Assembly: GCA_018268545.1 (NCBI GenBank)
Contig: JAFDWI010000123.1
Coordinates: 1 to 5,750, forward strand
Source of the DNA: Actinomycetota bacterium
GTDB lineage: Bacteria > Actinomycetota > Acidimicrobiia > Acidimicrobiales > Iamiaceae
Length of the DNA stretch: 5,750 nucleotides
Reading direction: 5' to 3'
This document shows, in pieces, positions 1 through 5,750 of the stretch. Numbering within the stretch: position 1 is the stretch's first letter; each line of letters opens with the position of its first letter. Below the pieces are notes generated by a model. The model had not been told where the DNA came from, did not search any database, and saw only the letters and a list, made by a program, of their open reading frames with translations. Made by a program: the position numbers and the translations under genes.

Positions 1-57
1 GTTCGGTCGCTTTCGTTCGTTCGAAAAGGTGGGTTCGGTGGAAATGCGTCGAGGGGG

Positions 58-73
58 CGACGCCGTGGCGTCG
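58..73 (-). terminator. GC-rich inverted repeat after the reductase gene (weak terminator candidate)
   Basis: A perfect inverted repeat, CGACGCC-GT-GGCGTCG, lies 4 bases past the stop codon of the minus-strand reductase gene. A two-base loop cannot fold, so a real RNA hairpin would open the inner pairs or use the alternative GCGACG/CGTCGC arms. No run of U follows, so it is not a classical intrinsic terminator. The rest of 1-77 contains only a short TTCG triplet repeat (12-23) and no recognisable gene start on either strand. Confidence 0.25.
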
Positions 74-77
74 TCGC

Positions 78-1193
78 TCAGAGGTCGATGACGACGTCGC
101 CCACGGGGGCGTTCACACAGATCTGGATCTCGGCCGCCTCGGGGCCGCTGACCTCGCCGGTGACGAGGTTGCGGACGCATCCGGCGAGCTTCGTGCGGGT
201 GCAGGTGTGGCAGATCCCCATCCGGCAGCCGTGTGCCGGTTGCAGGCCCTGGGCTTCGGCTGCTTCCAGGATCGATGTCGCCACGTCCGTTGCCCGGCGA
301 CGGCTCGAGTGGAACTCGACGGTCCCGTTGTCGGCCGGGTCGGTGGGGAACGCGATGAAGGCGGGCGCGAACGCTTCGGTGTGCAGGTGGTCGAGTCGAC
401 CTTCGGCCTCGACGGCGGCGCTGACCGCCGACATGAACGGGCGCCCACCGCAGACGAACAGTTCCGCGTCCCGCCACTGGGGTGCAGCGGTGCCGAGGTG
501 ATCGGGGGTGAACAGGCCGTCGAGGTCGCCGGCACCTGCCTGTTCGGTGCAACCGAACACGACTCGCAGGCCCGGGGTTTCGGCGGCGAGGTGGATCAGT
601 TCGTTTCGGTGGAGTTGATCCTCGGGTGTGGCGGCATAGGCGACGAGGGTCGCGTCCGTTCGGGCGAGCCGGCCGGTCGCGCACAGGGTGCGGACCATCG
701 CGATCAGGGGCGTGATACCCGTTCCGGCGCCGAGCAGCACGAGGTTTGGTGTCGCTTCGTCGGGCAACACGAAATCGCCTTCGGCCGGTGACAGGCGCAG
801 CACGTCGCCGGGTCGGAGTTCGTGGACGAGATGTGGCGACAAGGTCCCGCCGGGAACCTCGCCGACGGAGAATGCGATGGTCGTGGGCCCGGGACCGGTC
901 GGTGTGGACTCGATCGAGTAGCAGCGCGTGTGGGTGACCCCGTCGACGGTGGCACCGACCCGCACGAACTGGCCGGCGCGATGCCCCGACCAGGCGCGGT
1001 TGACCCCGACGGTGATCGTCGCGGTGGTGGGGGTTTGCCGCTCGATGTGCAGGACGCGGCCGCGGACGTCGTGGACGGCCATGCCGGGGTCGACGAGTTC
1101 GAGGTACCGATCGACACCGTGCGGTGCGGTCAGGGTGCCGACGAGAGGCGATGTGAGGAGGCGATGGACGAGTGGGCGATCGATGATCGTCAC
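78..1193 (-). CDS. FAD/NAD(P)H ferredoxin reductase with C-terminal [2Fe-2S] domain, DesC-like desaturase electron donor
   Basis: A 371-residue flavin oxidoreductase predicted to carry electrons from NAD(P)H through FAD to its own [2Fe-2S] cluster and on to a partner oxygenase or desaturase at the inner face of the membrane. Seen in the sequence: a lead segment with HGVDRYLELVDP (25-36), which I recall as typical of desaturase-linked reductases; an FAD-binding barrel with RCYSI (90-94); a nucleotide-binding fold with GAGTGITP (155-162) and FVCGG (246-250, where relatives usually have CGP); and a ferredoxin domain with Cys323, Cys328, Cys331 and Cys359 in the plant-type C-x4-C-x2-C-x27-C pattern. 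The start is GTG, with GGGAG 8 bases upstream; this keeps the lead segment. There are no membrane spans or signal peptide. It is divergent from a FabR/DesT-like repressor, as desC is from desT in Pseudomonas aeruginosa, which suggests a role in fatty-acid desaturation. The reductase class is near certain. The desaturase partnership is inference; an alkane or ring hydroxylase partner is the alternative. Confidence 0.93.
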   Translation of the reverse strand: MTIIDRPLVHRLLTSPLVGTLTAPHGVDRYLELVDPGMAVHDVRGRVLHIERQTPTTATITVGVNRAWSGHRAGQFVRVGATVDGVTHTRCYSIESTPTGPGPTTIAFSVGEVPGGTLSPHLVHELRPGDVLRLSPAEGDFVLPDEATPNLVLLGAGTGITPLIAMVRTLCATGRLARTDATLVAYAATPEDQLHRNELIHLAAETPGLRVVFGCTEQAGAGDLDGLFTPDHLGTAAPQWRDAELFVCGGRPFMSAVSAAVEAEGRLDHLHTEAFAPAFIAFPTDPADNGTVEFHSSRRRATDVATSILEAAEAQGLQPAHGCRMGICHTCTRTKLAGCVRNLVTGEVSGPEAAEIQICVNAPVGDVVIDL

Positions 1194-1201
1194 GGTCGGG
1201 T

Positions 1202-1206
1202 CTCCC
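1202..1206 (-). promoter_or_regulatory. Shine-Dalgarno sequence of the reductase gene
   Basis: GGGAG on the minus strand sits 8 bases before the GTG start at 1193-1191. It decides in favour of this GTG over later in-frame starts such as Met38, which would remove the conserved N-terminal segment. Confidence 0.6.
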
Positions 1207-1215
1207 GGCGCGTAA

Positions 1216-1246
1216 GTTCAGTGAACATATGTGCACTACAGTGCAC
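1216..1246. promoter_or_regulatory. Overlapping operator palindromes (FabR/DesT-type half-sites) in the divergent promoter region
   Basis: Three inverted repeats overlap here. GTTCAGTGAAC (1216-1226) is perfect around a central G. AGTGAACATATGTGCACT (1220-1237) is an 18-bp palindrome with one mismatched pair, reading as 7-base half-site, ATAT, 7-base half-site. GTGCACTACAGTGCAC (1231-1246) has perfect 7-base arms around AC. All are built from the half-site AGTG(A/C)AC or its complement. From memory, the DesT operator in Pseudomonas also has AGTGAAC-like arms four bases apart, so the central 18-mer is the best candidate site for the adjacent TetR-family protein. The array covers the probable -10/+1 region of the reductase promoter, as expected for repression. 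The palindromes are directly visible; which protein binds them is inference. Confidence 0.7.
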
Positions 1247-1266
1247 GAACACCGGACCCCTGTCAA
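1224..1266 (-). promoter_or_regulatory. Probable promoter region of the reductase gene
   Basis: On the minus strand a perfect TTGACA hexamer lies at 1266-1261. The -10 partner is uncertain. TGTAGT (1240-1235) matches the consensus at four of six positions but leaves a 20-base gap. TATGTT (1229-1224) fits the actinobacterial TANNNT pattern and would give a leader of about 25 bases with the GGGAG site correctly placed, but then TTGACA is too far upstream to serve it. Either choice puts the operator palindromes over the -10 region. Transcription from within this segment is likely; the exact hexamers are not settled. Confidence 0.4.
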
Positions 1267-1287
1267 TAGTGACAATTTGCACAATGC
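1261..1287. repeat. Three 9-bp-phased CAAT repeats, with inverted repeat TGTCA-ATAG-TGACA
   Basis: TGTCAATAG, TGACAATTT and GCACAATGC follow one another exactly, each carrying CAAT at the same place (1264, 1273, 1282). The first two units also form the perfect inverted repeat TGTCA-ATAG-TGACA (1261-1274). The AT-rich character stands out in a GC-rich window. The stretch overlaps the TTGACA hexamer of the reductase promoter. It could be a second regulator site, or a chance by-product of promoter sequence. Confidence 0.4.
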
Positions 1288-1342
1288 GGCGAGTATGGAG
1301 AACGTGCGTTCACCAGAGTGTCCCCGATCCGGGGCGGGGCAC

Positions 1343-1348
1343 TAGCCT
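1343..1348 (+). promoter_or_regulatory. -10-like element of the TetR-family gene, placed for a leaderless transcript
   Basis: TAGCCT fits the actinobacterial -10 pattern TANNNT and ends 6 bases before the ATG at 1355. Transcription would therefore start at or next to the A of ATG. There is no properly spaced Shine-Dalgarno sequence: GGGG directly touches the ATG, and the other G-rich run (1331-1339) is 15 bases away. Leaderless messages are common in actinobacteria. No good -35 hexamer is visible. Confidence 0.35.
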
Positions 1349-1354
1349 TCGGGG

Positions 1355-2047
1355 ATGTCCACGCCGCCGACACGCACCCCACGATCGGGGCGGCGCACTG
1401 CCGTCGCGTCGATCGAGCGAGGTGCCGAATCGCGGGATGAACGAAAGGCCCGGACCCGGCGTGCGCTGCTCGACACCGCGCTCGACGCGTTGCGTGACGA
1501 GAGTTTCACCTCACTCAGCCTTCGTGAGGTCGCCAAGGGTGCCGGGATCGTACCCACGGCGTTCTACCGGCACTTTCCCGACATGGACTCCCTCGGGATC
1601 GCACTGGTCGACGAGTCGATCGGGTCACTCCACGAACTGCTTCGTGACGCTCGAGCCAACGCCGAGAGCGACGCGCACCTGATCCGTGGATCACTGCGGA
1701 TACTGGTCGATCACGTCGACGCCCACGAACGGCACTTCCGGTTCCTCGCCCGTGAACGGTTCGGCGGATCCGCGATCCTCCGCAAGGCCATCGGGCTCGA
1801 GGTGCGCATGTTCGCGACCGAACTCGCGGTCGACCTCGCCCGCGTGCCCGAGATCGGGGCCTGGCCGAGCCGTGACATCCAGTTGCTCGCCGATCTGATC
1901 GTCACCCTCATCGTCGCCACGATCGAAGATCTGGTCGAGGCCGACGATGCCGATGCGGTCGCTGCGGCGGTCGAAGCCGCCGCGACGCAGATGCGGATGG
2001 TGTTGCTGGGCGTGGGCGCCTGGCACCCCGTCACCCCTCGGCGTTGA
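1355..2047 (+). CDS. TetR-family transcriptional repressor, FabR/DesT-like
   Basis: A 230-residue DNA-binding regulator predicted to sense long-chain acyl-CoA or acyl-ACP composition and to control fatty-acid desaturation or synthesis genes. The N-terminal 28 residues are charged and probably disordered. The TetR helix-turn-helix spans about 33-76, with the recognition part LREVAKGAGIVPTAFYRHF (56-74). The following DMDSLGIALVDES (76-88) and FRFLARERFGGSAILRKAI (128-146) closely match what I recall of E. coli FabR (DVDELGLTMVDES; FRLLLRERSGTSAAFRAAV). The match therefore runs into the ligand-binding half, which is usually variable among TetR proteins. Length is normal for the family. The gene is divergent from the reductase gene with a 161-base spacer containing palindromes suited to a TetR dimer, so autoregulation plus control of the reductase is likely. 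The ATG start is accepted although no spaced Shine-Dalgarno sequence is present. The family is certain; the ligand and targets are inferred. Confidence 0.93.
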   Translation: MSTPPTRTPRSGRRTAVASIERGAESRDERKARTRRALLDTALDALRDESFTSLSLREVAKGAGIVPTAFYRHFPDMDSLGIALVDESIGSLHELLRDARANAESDAHLIRGSLRILVDHVDAHERHFRFLARERFGGSAILRKAIGLEVRMFATELAVDLARVPEIGAWPSRDIQLLADLIVTLIVATIEDLVEADDADAVAAAVEAAATQMRMVLLGVGAWHPVTPRR

Positions 2048-2069
2048 CCCGCGCCGACACGCCATGGCA

Positions 2070-2097
2070 TCGGCCCCCGTTGGCGCCACCGGGCCGA
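2070..2097 (+). terminator. Hairpin between the regulator gene and dnaE
   Basis: TCGGCCC (2070-2076) and GGGCCGA (2091-2097) form a perfect 7-bp, mostly G-C stem with a 14-base loop containing the self-complementary TGGCGCCA (2081-2088). It begins 23 bases after the TGA of the regulator gene and lies upstream of the -10-like element for dnaE. No U tract follows, so termination is uncertain. Its position fits separation of the two transcription units. Confidence 0.4.
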
Positions 2098-2111
2098 ATC
2101 CGACGGGGCAG

Positions 2112-2117
2112 TAGGAT
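2112..2117 (+). promoter_or_regulatory. -10-like element upstream of dnaE
   Basis: TAGGAT matches the actinobacterial TANNNT pattern and carries the final AT of the consensus. It would give a leader of roughly 30 bases before the TTG start at 2153, leaving room for the Shine-Dalgarno sequence. No clear -35 hexamer lies 16-18 bases upstream (CCGGGC at 2089-2094), so the call rests on one hexamer and its position. Confidence 0.35.
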
Positions 2118-2140
2118 CGACGCACCACCCACCTGTTGCC

Positions 2141-2146
2141 AGGGAG
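2141..2146 (+). promoter_or_regulatory. Shine-Dalgarno sequence fixing the TTG start of dnaE
   Basis: AGGGAG lies 6 bases before TTG at 2153-2155. The protein starting there begins MGDSFTHLHLHTEYSMLDG, placing the first PHP metal-binding histidine at residue 9, where the DnaE family needs it. No in-frame ATG or GTG offers an equally complete protein. Confidence 0.75.
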
Positions 2147-2152
2147 ATTTCG

Positions 2153-5100
2153 TTGGGGGACTCGTTCACCCATCTGCATCTGCACACCGAGTACTCGATG
2201 CTCGACGGGGCGGCGCGCATCGCTGATGTCGTCGCCGCTGCGGCGGCGGACGGGCAGCCGGCGATCGGGATCACCGACCACGGGAACATGTACGGGATCC
2301 TCGACTTCTACCGGGCGTGCCGCGACCAGGGCATCAAACCGATCCTGGGCACCGAGGCGTACCAGGCGTACGAGTCGCGCACCGAGCGACCGTCCCGGCG
2401 AGGCAAGGTCGACGATTCGGGGGGCGATGTCGAGGGCAACCGCAAGCTGTACTACCACCTGACGTTGCTGGCGGAGTCCGGCATCGGGTACAAGAACCTG
2501 ATCCAGCTCTCGAGCCGGGCGTATCTCGAGGGGTACTACTACAAGCCGCGTATCGACTGGGAGCTGCTCGAATCCCACCACGGCGGCCTGATCGCAACGA
2601 CCGGCTGTCTCGGTGGGCAGGTTCTCCAGGCGTTGCTCCACGACGACTTCGACGGTGCCATCGAGAAGGCGGCTCGTCTGCAGGACATCTTCGGGCGTGA
2701 AAACCTGTTCATCGAACTGCAGGATCACGGACTCGCCGACCAACGTCGCACCAACCCGCAGCTCCTGGAGATCGCCAAGAAGATCCGTGCGCCGCTGCTG
2801 GCGACGAACGACAGCCATTACACCCACCGGGGGGACGCGACATCGCACGACGCGTTGCTGTGCGTCCAGACCGGATCGTTGATGAGTGACCCGAACCGGT
2901 TCCATTTCGACGGTGACGAGCATTTCCTGAAGTCCTCGGCCGAGATGCGGGACCTGTTCGCCGAGGTTCCCGAAGCGTGCGACAACTCCCTGTGGATCGC
3001 CGAGCGTTGCGACGTGACGATCGAGTTCGGCAAGCCGCTGCTCCCGAACTTCCCGTTGCCCGACGGCTTCGCCGACGACGCGGCCTACCTGCAACATCTG
3101 ACCTTCGAAGGTGCCCGGGCCCGGTGGGGTGACCCACTCCCCGCGGAGGTCGTCGAGCGGCTCGCCTATGAGCTGAAGGTCATCGGCGACATGGGCTTCT
3201 CCTCGTACTTCCTCATCACCTGGGACCTCATCCGTCACGCGAAGACCCACGGAATCCGGGTCGGCCCGGGCCGTGGATCGGCGGCGGGTTGCGCGGTCGC
3301 GTACTGCCTGGCGATCACCGAGCTGGATCCGATCCGGTACGACCTGCTCTTCGAGCGGTTCTTGAATCCGTCGCGTATCTCGATGCCCGACATCGACATG
3401 GACTTCGACTCGCGGTGCCGAGACGAGATGATCCGGTATGCCGCCGAGCAGTACGGCCGTGACCACGTCGCCCAGATCATCACGTTCTCCCAGATCAAGG
3501 CGCGGGCTGCGGTGCGCGACGCCGCGCGGGTCCTCGGTCAGCCGTACGCGGTCGGAGACCGTATCGCCAAGGCGATGCCCCCGCTGGTGATGGGGCGTGA
3601 CACCCCGTTGTACGCGTGTCTCGAAGAGCACCCGAAGTTCACCGACGGCTACAAGATGGCGGCCGACCTGCGGCAGATGTACGACAGCGAACCGGATGTC
3701 CGTGCGGTGGTCGATGTCGCACGGGGTCTCGAAGGCCTCCGTCGGCAGGATTCGATCCACGCCTCGGCGGTGGTGATCACCAAGGACCCGCTGACCGACA
3801 TGCTGCCGATCCAGCGCAAACCCGAATCCGGTCAGGATCCCGACGATGCGCCCGTGGTCACCCAGTTCGAGATGCACGGCGTCGAAGATCTCGGCCTGTT
3901 GAAGATGGATTTCCTGGGCTTGCGGAACCTCGACGTGATCGCCGATGCGCTCGAGGTGATCGAGAAGTTCCGCGGCGAGACACTCGACATCGACGACATT
4001 CCGCTCGACGACGGCCCGACCTACGCCTTGCTGCAATCGGGCGAGACGATCGGCGTGTTCCAGTTGGAGTCGACCCCCATGCGGGCCCTGGTGCGCTCGC
4101 TCGCGCCCACCACCTTCGAGGACGTCGCCGCGTTGATCGCGCTGTACCGACCGGGTCCGATGAGCGCCAACATGCATTACGACTATGCCGATCGGAAGAA
4201 CGGTCGGAAGCCGGTGGAGTACCTGCACCCCGATGCCGAGGAGATCCTGGGCAGCACCTACGGCCTGATGATCTATCAGGAGTCGGTGATGCGGATCGCC
4301 CAGAAGTTCGCGGGCTATTCACTGGCCGAGGCCGACAACCTGCGTAAGGCGTGCGGCAAGAAGATCAAGGAGCTGATCCAGGCCGAGCGCGACAAGTTCG
4401 TCCAGGGCTGTGACCAGACGGGTTACGGAGCCGAGCTGGGAACGGCCTGGTTCGACATCATCGAGCCGTTCGCGGACTACGCCTTCAACAAATCGCACTC
4501 CTACGGCTACGGCCTGGTGAGTTACCAGACGGCGTTCCTCAAGGCGAACTATCCGGCCGAGTACTTCTCGGCGCTGCTCACCAGCGTGAAGACCAACCTC
4601 GACAAGGCGGCGGTCTATCTGGCCGAATGCCGGTCGATCGGGCTGGAGGTCCTGGTGCCCGACGTGAACCGTTCGGCGTCGGACTTCGTCCCGATCCGCG
4701 AGGCCGACGGCCACGTCGTGATCCCGTTCGGGTTGTCGGCGATCCGAAACGTCGGCGAGGGGATCGTCGAGCGCATCGTGGCCGAACGAGACGAGCACGG
4801 ACCGTTCGCCGACTTCTACGACTTCTGCGATCGGGTCGACATGGCCGCGTTGAACAAGAAGACCGTCGAGTCGCTCATCAAGGGTGGTGCGTTCGATTCG
4901 CTCGGCCACCCGAGACAAGGGCTCGTGCTCGCATCCGAGCAGATCGTCGAGCAGACGATCGCCCGGCGACGGGCACGCGACCAGGGGGTGATGAGCTTGT
5001 TCGAGATCTCCTCGGACACCGCCGATGCCGTGTTCGACGACCGGGTCGAGATTCCCCGGATGGAGTTCGACAAGAAGGTCAAACTCGCATTCGAGAAGGA

Positions 5101-5686
5101 GATGCTCGGGTTGTACGTCTCGGACCATCCGTTGATGGGTGCTTCCGAGGCGCTCGAGCGGCGGACCGATCGCACGTTGGACGAACTCGCGGAGCTCTCG
5201 GATGGGACGAGCTGCACCGTCGGTGGTGTCGTGACCGCGCTGCAGCGCAAGTACACCAAGAAGGGTGACCTGATGGCGGTGTTCACCTTGGAGGATCTGC
5301 GGTCGTCGATCGAGGTGATGGTGTTCCCCAAGACGATGACCGCGATCGATCATCTCCTGGCCGACGATGCCGTCGTGATCCTACGGGCGCGGCTCGACCG
5401 GCGTGACGACACCCCCAAGTTGATCGCGATGGACGTCGAGCCCTTCGACGGCATCGTCGACGGCGCACCGCCGTTGCGGATCCAGGTGCAACCCGGTCAA
5501 CTGGACGAACAGCGCCTCATCCGGCTCAAGGGACTCCTCAGCGAGTTTCCCGGCGAGTCGCGGGTCTTCGTCCATCTCGGCCCGGTCGAGGTCGTCCGCC
5601 TGCCGGTCCGCTACTGCGTCGAACACGCTGCGCCGCTGGTGTCCGAGGTCCGGGTGCTGCTCGGTGCCGATGCCGTGATCGGCTGA
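2153..5686 (+). CDS. dnaE: DNA polymerase III alpha subunit, replicative DnaE1 type with intact PHP domain
   Basis: The catalytic subunit of the chromosomal replicase, acting in the cytoplasm with the beta clamp and clamp loader. Its 1177 residues are a normal full length. Domain order: PHP (about 5-285); palm with GPGRGSAAG (371-379) and PDIDMDF (412-418), where Asp415 and Asp417 plus Asp586 in KMDFLGLR match E. coli catalytic Asp401, Asp403 and Asp555; fingers including FNKSHS (778-783); helix-hairpin-helix and clamp-binding region (about 860-950) with the QGVMSLF clamp motif (944-950); OB fold (about 1020-1095); and a C-terminal tail to 1177. The nine expected PHP metal ligands are all present (His9, His11, Asp18, His43, Glu68, His102, Cys152, Asp220, His222). 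As in Mycobacterium tuberculosis DnaE1, this suggests proofreading by the PHP domain. Full length, complete PHP site and C-terminal OB/tail argue against the mutagenic DnaE2 paralogue. It starts at TTG with a strong Shine-Dalgarno sequence; there is no intein or frameshift. It is probably transcribed separately from the upstream regulator. Confidence 0.98.
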   Translation: MGDSFTHLHLHTEYSMLDGAARIADVVAAAAADGQPAIGITDHGNMYGILDFYRACRDQGIKPILGTEAYQAYESRTERPSRRGKVDDSGGDVEGNRKLYYHLTLLAESGIGYKNLIQLSSRAYLEGYYYKPRIDWELLESHHGGLIATTGCLGGQVLQALLHDDFDGAIEKAARLQDIFGRENLFIELQDHGLADQRRTNPQLLEIAKKIRAPLLATNDSHYTHRGDATSHDALLCVQTGSLMSDPNRFHFDGDEHFLKSSAEMRDLFAEVPEACDNSLWIAERCDVTIEFGKPLLPNFPLPDGFADDAAYLQHLTFEGARARWGDPLPAEVVERLAYELKVIGDMGFSSYFLITWDLIRHAKTHGIRVGPGRGSAAGCAVAYCLAITELDPIRYDLLFERFLNPSRISMPDIDMDFDSRCRDEMIRYAAEQYGRDHVAQIITFSQIKARAAVRDAARVLGQPYAVGDRIAKAMPPLVMGRDTPLYACLEEHPKFTDGYKMAADLRQMYDSEPDVRAVVDVARGLEGLRRQDSIHASAVVITKDPLTDMLPIQRKPESGQDPDDAPVVTQFEMHGVEDLGLLKMDFLGLRNLDVIADALEVIEKFRGETLDIDDIPLDDGPTYALLQSGETIGVFQLESTPMRALVRSLAPTTFEDVAALIALYRPGPMSANMHYDYADRKNGRKPVEYLHPDAEEILGSTYGLMIYQESVMRIAQKFAGYSLAEADNLRKACGKKIKELIQAERDKFVQGCDQTGYGAELGTAWFDIIEPFADYAFNKSHSYGYGLVSYQTAFLKANYPAEYFSALLTSVKTNLDKAAVYLAECRSIGLEVLVPDVNRSASDFVPIREADGHVVIPFGLSAIRNVGEGIVERIVAERDEHGPFADFYDFCDRVDMAALNKKTVESLIKGGAFDSLGHPRQGLVLASEQIVEQTIARRRARDQGVMSLFEISSDTADAVFDDRVEIPRMEFDKKVKLAFEKEMLGLYVSDHPLMGASEALERRTDRTLDELAELSDGTSCTVGGVVTALQRKYTKKGDLMAVFTLEDLRSSIEVMVFPKTMTAIDHLLADDAVVILRARLDRRDDTPKLIAMDVEPFDGIVDGAPPLRIQVQPGQLDEQRLIRLKGLLSEFPGESRVFVHLGPVEVVRLPVRYCVEHAAPLVSEVRVLLGADAVIG

Positions 5687-5691
5687 GTCAC

Positions 5692-5722
5692 CGATCGTCG
5701 TCGCTCGAGTCGCCGACGATCG
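5692..5722. terminator. Strong hairpin just after dnaE
   Basis: CGATCGTCG (5692-5700) and CGACGATCG (5714-5722) are perfect 9-bp arms around a 13-base loop that itself contains CTCGAG. The hairpin begins 5 bases after the dnaE stop. A second, outer pair of arms, GTCACC (5687-5692) and GGTGAC (5741-5746), brackets it. No U tract follows on either strand, as is frequent for actinobacterial terminators. It is the likely end of the dnaE transcript and could serve both strands. Confidence 0.5.
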
Positions 5723-5750
5723 TGGCGTCGGGCCGTCAGTGGTGACCCGA

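Noticed and set aside
12..23. TTCG repeated three times near the left edge
   Set aside because: Only 12 bases long and no associated feature. This is within the range of chance for a GC-rich spacer.
1322..1334. CCCC-GATCC-GGGG hairpin just upstream of the regulator gene
   Set aside because: A four-base stem in a G/C-rich spacer is not convincing as a regulatory structure, and a leaderless start would leave it outside the message.
822..1682. 286-codon plus-strand frame running from inside the reductase gene through the spacer into the regulator gene
   Set aside because: It overlaps both real genes in other frames and runs through the operator and promoter region. The translation is arginine- and glycine-rich with no family resemblance.
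2061..2068. GCCATGGC palindrome after the regulator gene
   Set aside because: An eight-base palindrome alone is expected by chance. It is not repeated elsewhere in the spacer and no feature depends on it.
1691..4228. Very long open frame (845 codons) on the minus strand opposite the regulator and dnaE
   Set aside because: It is antisense to two genes with clear family identity. Its translation is a low-complexity mix rich in V, R, H, Q, D and E with no recognisable motifs, and it crosses the intergenic gap without regard to gene boundaries. Long stop-free antisense frames are a normal by-product of GC-rich codon use.
4319..5353. 344-codon open frame on the minus strand opposite the 3' half of dnaE
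   Set aside because: Same antisense shadow effect. The dnaE frame here encodes the conserved fingers, helix-hairpin-helix and OB regions, and the antisense product shows no domain.

Overview
This is a high-GC window, roughly two-thirds G+C by eye. Third codon positions are mostly G or C, GTG and TTG starts are used, and leaderless-style promoter spacing appears once. Gene content and protein style point to an actinobacterium (Actinomycetota). The lineage below that cannot be fixed from sequence alone; Acidimicrobiia or a mycobacterial relative are both compatible.

The window holds three complete protein genes and nothing that looks like a mobile element, CRISPR array, tRNA or rRNA. (1) Positions 78-1193, minus strand: an FAD/NAD(P)H oxidoreductase fused to a C-terminal plant-type [2Fe-2S] ferredoxin domain. 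It resembles the electron-transfer partners of acyl-CoA/fatty-acid desaturases (DesC of Pseudomonas, Rv3230c of Mycobacterium). (2) Positions 1355-2047, plus strand, divergent: a TetR-family regulator strongly resembling FabR/DesT repressors of unsaturated fatty acid metabolism. (3) Positions 2153-5686, plus strand: a full-length replicative DNA polymerase III alpha subunit (DnaE1 type) with an intact PHP domain.

The divergent spacer (1194-1354) is the most information-rich non-coding stretch. It holds overlapping inverted repeats built from AGTG(A/C)AC half-sites, including an 18-bp near-palindrome with a 7-4-7 layout. This layout matches my recollection of the DesT/FabR operator style. Next to it are a perfect TTGACA hexamer on the minus strand and a three-fold 9-bp-phased CAAT repeat. 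The simple reading is a desT-desC-like regulatory unit: the TetR protein senses acyl-CoA composition and controls the reductase that feeds electrons to a desaturase. No desaturase is visible inside the window.

The dnaE gene is probably independent housekeeping. It has its own -10-like element, a good Shine-Dalgarno sequence, and hairpins on both sides (2070-2097 and 5692-5722). I found no convincing new biological system. The best leads are the operator array and the regulator/reductase pairing. There is no gene-free stretch longer than 300 bases.
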